A DNA stretch of 51,423 nt from Candidatus Krumholzibacteriota bacterium (GTDB lineage Bacteria > Krumholzibacteriota > Krumholzibacteriia > JACNKJ01): the NCBI GenBank assembly GCA_016933175.1, contig JAFGBK010000004.1, positions 1 through 51,423 of the forward strand, written 5' to 3'. How positions within the stretch are numbered: the first letter of the stretch is position 1; each line of letters begins with the position of its first letter. Positions 51,258 through 51,423 of the stretch are shown in pieces. Both the position numbers and the translations under genes were made by a program. Under the pieces are notes generated by a model that saw only the letters and a list, made by a program, of their open reading frames with translations, made no database searches and was not told the DNA's origin.

Positions 51258-51344
51258 CCGAGGACGAATGCGGCGGCGCTGCCGCTCCGACGCGGGACGG
51301 TCGCCCGAAAAAGCCCAACCGGGCGGATCAAGGAGAAGCGGGAG

Positions 51345-51423
51345 ATGGCATTCCGTATCAATCACAACATCGCGTCGATGAACGCGTACCGGAACCTGGC
51401 CCGGAACGACACGGGCCTGACCA
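51345..51423 (+). CDS. fliC: Flagellin, N-terminal fragment (cut by window end)
   Basis: The first 26 codons are visible: MAFRINHNIASMNAYRNLAR and further. The FRINHNIASMNAYRNL start is the conserved D0 helix of flagellin. AAGGAG lies nine bases before the ATG. The remainder lies outside the window. A sigma-28-type promoter and CsrA-type leader precede it. Confidence 0.92.
   Translation, partial: MAFRINHNIASMNAYRNLARNDTGLT

Noticed and set aside
1-51423. CRISPR arrays, insertion sequences, phage genes, tRNA or rRNA genes
   Set aside because: I saw no spaced direct repeats, transposase motifs, phage structural genes or RNA gene landmarks. The repeats found lie within coding regions or are hairpins.

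Overview
The window is about 51 kb of very GC-rich bacterial DNA with dense, mostly operonic genes and no rRNA, tRNA, insertion sequence or CRISPR array that I can see. It looks like a Gram-negative (two-membrane), flagellated member of the FCB-like candidate phyla (Krumholzibacteriota/Eisenbacteria type). That placement is an inference from several traits: secreted proteins ending in a FlgD-like / type IX-like sorting domain with a PNPFNP motif, a PorV-like outer-membrane protein, a 29-residue COX24/mS38-like ribosomal protein, and flagellar genes with sigma-54 and sigma-28 promoters. The species cannot be determined from the window alone.

Region 1 (1-25.4 kb) is an alpha-glucan (starch/glycogen) acquisition locus. 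On the plus strand lie a secreted GH57-family enzyme (1439-5626) and two secreted proteins built from X25/starch-binding-like and DOMON/CBM9-like modules. A convergent minus-strand operon of six genes (16883 to 9100) encodes a sorted DOMON protein, a PorV-like protein, an outer-membrane barrel, a barrel with an N-terminal CBM48 glycogen-binding domain, a CBM48 lipoprotein and a multidomain lipoprotein. Divergent from it is an operon for an exported GH133 debranching enzyme, a MalE-like lipoprotein, an exported GH13 enzyme with three CBM48 domains, and MalF- and MalG-like permeases. Together they could bind glucan at the surface, cut it outside or in the periplasm, and import maltodextrins. There is no SusC/SusD pair and no MalK ATPase in the window. 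A partial three-repeat secreted protein sits at the left edge.

Region 2 (25.4-36 kb) holds a THEP1-like NTPase, a LOV blue-light receptor fused to a PP2C phosphatase, a tetR-tolC-MFP-RND efflux operon with two operator-like palindromes upstream of tetR, a DUF2809-like membrane protein and a GlmU-like sugar nucleotidyltransferase/acyltransferase.

Region 3 (36-39 kb) is a housekeeping cluster: HU, the tiny COX24/mS38-like protein, a short RNase R and a PilZ protein.

Region 4 (39-51.4 kb) is regulation and motility. A sigma-28-type promoter precedes an HDOD-GAF/PP2C-STAS operon. A sigma-54-type promoter precedes flgF-flgG-flgA-flgH-flgI-flgJ-flgN-flgK-flgL-fliW-csrA. The window ends 79 bases into flagellin, which has its own sigma-28-type promoter and a GGA-rich leader suited to CsrA binding. 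Several non-flagellar promoters share an extended -10 (TGnTAnnnT).
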